DNA of 64,000 nucleotides from Spiribacter sp. 2438 (lineage in GTDB: Bacteria; Pseudomonadota; Gammaproteobacteria; Nitrococcales; Nitrococcaceae). The DNA is taken from NCBI RefSeq assembly GCF_009676705.1, contig NZ_CP046046.1:434001-498000 (forward strand), given 5' to 3'. Below, piece by piece: positions 60,338 to 64,000 of this stretch. Position 1 is the first letter of the stretch. The number at the start of each line of letters is the position of its first letter. Both the position numbers and the translations under genes were made by a program. The notes under the pieces were generated by a model, which did no database searches, was not told the DNA's origin, and saw only the letters and a program-made list of their open reading frames with translations.

Positions 60338-61369
60338 ATGACAACCCGCCATCCTGCTTTGCTTGTCCTGCTCGTCGGTCTGCTGGGGGCGCTGCTCACC
60401 TCACCGGGGCTGGCCAGGGATCTGCCCTCGCCGGGCCGGGTCGAGGTGCCTGTGGCGGATCAGACCGATCGTGCCCGCCAGGCGGCGACCGCGGCAGGCA
60501 TCGACGGGGTGTTGAAACGGCTGACCGGCGATCCCGCCGTTACCGAGACAGCGGCGGCCGCCGAGATGCGCGACCAGGCCGATGATTACCTGCAGGGATT
60601 CTCCTACCGGCGGGGCGAGGACGGCGATTCCTTTCTGGTGGCCCGTTATGACGTTCGCCGGCTGCGCGAAGCGCTGGTGGCGGCGGACATCCCCATCTGG
60701 CCGCAGCGTCCACCGACGGTGCTGGCGTGGGTGTCCATGGATGACGGGGACGGCCCCCGCATCCTGCAGTCGGGCGATCCCGGGGAGCTGGGGGATCAGC
60801 TGGCACACGCGGCCGCGGACCTGGGGGTTCGCATGCTTTTTCCGATCATGGATCTGCAGGATCTCGCCGCCATTTCCCATGCGGACATTGCCGCCGGCTT
60901 CGTGGATCCGGTAATCGATGCCTCCGGGCGCTACGGGTCGGATCGCCTGCTGGCGGGCCAGGTGGTGGCGCGAGGCGGTGCTGCCCGGGTCGGCTGGATG
61001 CTGGTGGATCCGGAGCAGGCCACCACGCGGCGCTGGCGCGTGACCGGCGAGGCGGCGGGGCAGCTAGTGGACGAAACGCTGGAACCCCTGCTGGAACAGC
61101 TTCGGGAGCGGTTCACCTATCTTCCGGACCTAGGCGCCCGCGGCCGCCTGACGGTCCGGGTGGTCGGCATCCGGGATCTGGCGATCCATGACCGGGTGAC
61201 CGAGCGGCTGGAGTCCCTGGCGGGGGTCGCTCAAGTGATCACGCTTGGCGTGCGCGGGGATGCGGCGGATTTCGAGCTGTCGATCAGCGTCGAACCCGAT
61301 CAGGTCCGGGACTCTCTCAATCGCGATGCCCGGTTGGTGGCCACCACGGACGGTTATCGCTGGGAATGA
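60338..61369 (+). CDS. DUF2066 domain-containing exported protein
   Basis: A 343-aa protein with a signal peptide (about residues 1-26, ending GLARD) and a DUF2066 domain (about 30-300). Conserved segments are VEVPVADQTDRARQAATAAGIDGVLKRLTGDP, PTVLAWVSMDDG, and the GVRMLFPIMDLQD region. Function is unknown; the family is strongly linked to hda in gammaproteobacteria. Its stop overlaps the hda start by four bases, as commonly seen. Confidence 0.87.
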   Translation: MTTRHPALLVLLVGLLGALLTSPGLARDLPSPGRVEVPVADQTDRARQAATAAGIDGVLKRLTGDPAVTETAAAAEMRDQADDYLQGFSYRRGEDGDSFLVARYDVRRLREALVAADIPIWPQRPPTVLAWVSMDDGDGPRILQSGDPGELGDQLAHAAADLGVRMLFPIMDLQDLAAISHADIAAGFVDPVIDASGRYGSDRLLAGQVVARGGAARVGWMLVDPEQATTRRWRVTGEAAGQLVDETLEPLLEQLRERFTYLPDLGARGRLTVRVVGIRDLAIHDRVTERLESLAGVAQVITLGVRGDAADFELSISVEPDQVRDSLNRDARLVATTDGYRWE

Positions 61370-62069
61370 CGGGGCCGGGAGTGGATTTTTCGCAACTGGC
61401 ACTGGACTTTCGGTGGGATCAGTCCAGTGATCTGGCCTGCTTTGTCGCTCAGGGCAACGAGGAAGCCGTTGCGGCGGTGGAGGCCCTGGAGACGCCCCAT
61501 GCCCAGTGGCTTTTTTTCTCAGGGCCGGCTGACTGCGGCAAAACCCATCTGCTGCACGCGGCCTGCGCGCAGCGGGGTCAGGGCGGACAGGCGGCGGTTT
61601 ATGTCTCCCTGGCCGAGCATGGCGGCGGTTCGCCGGCCCTGCTGGAGGGGCTGGAGCACATGGCCCTGGTGGCCATTGATGATCTGCATGAGGTGGCCGG
61701 GCGGCCGGATTGGGAAGAAGCGATTTTTCACACCTACAACCGGCTTCGGGACGCCGGTGGACAATTGATGGTGGCGGCAGATCGCACGCCGGCGGGCCTC
61801 GAGATGGGTCTGCCGGATCTGGTGTCCCGGCTGCAGGCCATGCTCTCGTTGCGCCTGACCCCGCCGGATGACGAGCGGCGGCGTCGCATTCTCGAGCAGG
61901 CGGCCCGTCGGCGAGGACTGCACCTGCCCCCGGAAAGCGTTAACTATCTGCTGAGCCGGGAGGCTCGGGACCTGTCGCACCTCATGGCGCTGATGGATCG
62001 CCTGGATGCCGCGTCCCTCCGATCAGCCCGCCGACTGACGGTTCCGTTCATTCGCGGGGTGCTTGCCGG

Positions 62070-62073
<4 letters not shown>
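61366..62073 (+). CDS. hda: DnaA regulatory inactivator Hda
   Basis: AAA+ protein that, with the sliding clamp, stimulates ATP hydrolysis by DnaA to prevent over-initiation of replication. The 235-aa protein starts near VDFSQLALDFRWDQSSDLACFV, whose QLAL N-terminal segment resembles the clamp-binding motif. Walker A is GPADCGKTHLLHA, Walker B VAIDDLHEVAGR, and the sensor region includes VAADRTPAGLEMGLPDLVSRL. The start overlaps the DUF2066 gene. Its stop overlaps that of the convergent DUF2069 gene (CTAG). Confidence 0.95.
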
Positions 62074-63454
<1,381 letters not shown>

Positions 63455-63529
63455 GAAGCGGCGCACCGGCGCTTTACCGGATAATCAATCCATGGAAATA
63501 TATGGCGCCATGCGGCCAAGAGGAGCACG

Positions 63530-63871
63530 ATGAGAACCTTCCGAATGATGACAGCCGGGCTGTTGGGGCTGTTCATGAGTCTGCCACTGACCGCTCTTGC
63601 TGAAGAGGGCGATCCGATTCTGGGTCGCGAGAAAGCCTATACCTGTATGGGATGTCACGCGATTGACGGTTACCGCAATGCCTATCCAGCCTTTCGGGTG
63701 CCTCGCATCGGCGGGCAGCACGCGCAATACATCGTTTCCTCTCTGCAGGCCTACAAGAACGGTGATCGGCGGCATCCCACCATGCAGGCCATCGCTGGGA
63801 CCCTGTCCGAGCAGGACAAGCGGGACATTGCCGCTTATTTTGAGGCCTTCGGGCGGAGTGAAACACCATGA
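63530..63871 (+). CDS. Class I c-type cytochrome (c553-like)
   Basis: Periplasmic haem protein of 113 aa. The signal peptide (about residues 1-25, ending ALAEE) is followed by a single haem site CMGCH (GREKAYTCMGCHAIDGYRN), with the distal Met probably in PTMQAIAG. AAGAGGAG precedes ATG 63530. The C-terminal helix EQDKRDIAAYFEAF is the usual cytochrome c end. Its stop overlaps the next cytochrome gene (ATGA), so the two are co-translated and may serve as a pair of electron carriers. Confidence 0.9.
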   Translation: MRTFRMMTAGLLGLFMSLPLTALAEEGDPILGREKAYTCMGCHAIDGYRNAYPAFRVPRIGGQHAQYIVSSLQAYKNGDRRHPTMQAIAGTLSEQDKRDIAAYFEAFGRSETP

Positions 63872-64000
63872 ACCGATCCATCGCTTTCGTGCTGGGTCTC
63901 GTGATGAGCCTGGTCGGCTCCGCCGCATCGGCTCAGGCCGTCGGTGATCCGATTGCGGGCCAGGAAAAGGCTCAGACCTGCATTGCCTGTCATGGGGCGA
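63868..64000 (+). CDS. c-type cytochrome, 5' part only
   Basis: Start of a second class I cytochrome; the window ends inside the haem site. ATG 63868 overlaps the previous stop by four bases. The signal peptide (about residues 1-22) ends ASAQA, and the mature start AVGDPIAGQEKAQTCIACHG contains the CIACH haem motif. It resembles the preceding cytochrome in layout and may be a tandem paralogue. The remainder lies outside the window. Confidence 0.88.
   Translation, partial: MNRSIAFVLGLVMSLVGSAASAQAVGDPIAGQEKAQTCIACHGA

Overview
The window is a gene-dense, GC-rich stretch of a chromosome with no gap above about 180 bases, and no rRNA, tRNA, CRISPR array, insertion sequence or prophage gene that I can see. 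Gene content and order point to a gammaproteobacterium: aroK-like/metG/rsxB/nth, pyrC-rnt beside grxD and argG, nrdR-ribD-ribE-ribB-ribH-nusB-thiL, purM-purN-DUF3108 beside DUF2066-hda, and DUF2069-wrbA. The compact layout and GC-rich codons would suit a halophile of the Ectothiorhodospiraceae (Spiribacter-like). That placement is inference, and no similarity search was run.

Region by region. 1-6.5 kb: the end of a YheS-type ABC-F ATPase, then a branched-chain amino acid type ABC importer. Its binding protein is on the plus strand and livG-livF-livH-livM are on the minus strand behind slyD, with queF between them. 6.6-13.4 kb: two EamA exporters flanking oligopeptidase B and a DUF2058 protein, a SHOCT lipoprotein, Mn-type superoxide dismutase with a clear terminator, a ribosome-associated HPF-like protein and an IalB-like periplasmic protein. 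13.5-17.2 kb: cobalamin-dependent methionine synthase. 17.3-21.4 kb: an Anbu (ancestral proteasome-like) peptidase converging on an operon of circularly permuted ATP-grasp, alpha-E and zinc-peptidase genes. This is the least understood system in the window.

21.5-27.4 kb: an M48 lipoprotein protease, ettA-purU, and a tungstate importer (tupB-tupC-tupA) with what looks like the decayed tail of a regulator in its promoter region. 27.5-35.6 kb: glyA overlapping nrdR, the riboflavin operon running into nusB and thiL, an Fnr-type regulator and sufT. 35.7-42.5 kb: a nitrogen/carbon catabolic block (class III aminotransferase, succinate-semialdehyde-type dehydrogenase, D-2-hydroxyacid dehydrogenase, class I/II aminotransferase, GNAT-nitrilase fusion) with a perfect bidirectional terminator. 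42.5-49.5 kb: a DksA-like zinc-finger protein, tamA-tamB, an RhlB-like helicase and grxD.

49.5-64 kb: rnt, pyrC, argG, then the minus-strand operon shikimate-kinase-like/metG/rsxB/nth, apbC-dcd, purM-purN-DUF3108, DUF2066-hda, wrbA-DUF2069, acylphosphatase and two c-type cytochromes, the last cut by the window edge.

Several genes share pathways. glyA, purU, metH, purN and purM form a one-carbon/purine set. sufT, apbC, grxD, the Fnr regulator, Nth and RsxB form an iron-sulfur set. Unusual points are the Anbu locus, an orphan RsxB without a membrane anchor, a short MetG, a shikimate-kinase-like gene whose start codon lies in a hairpin, a RibB with a zinc-less cyclohydrolase tail, and a 29-base coding overlap of glyA and nrdR.
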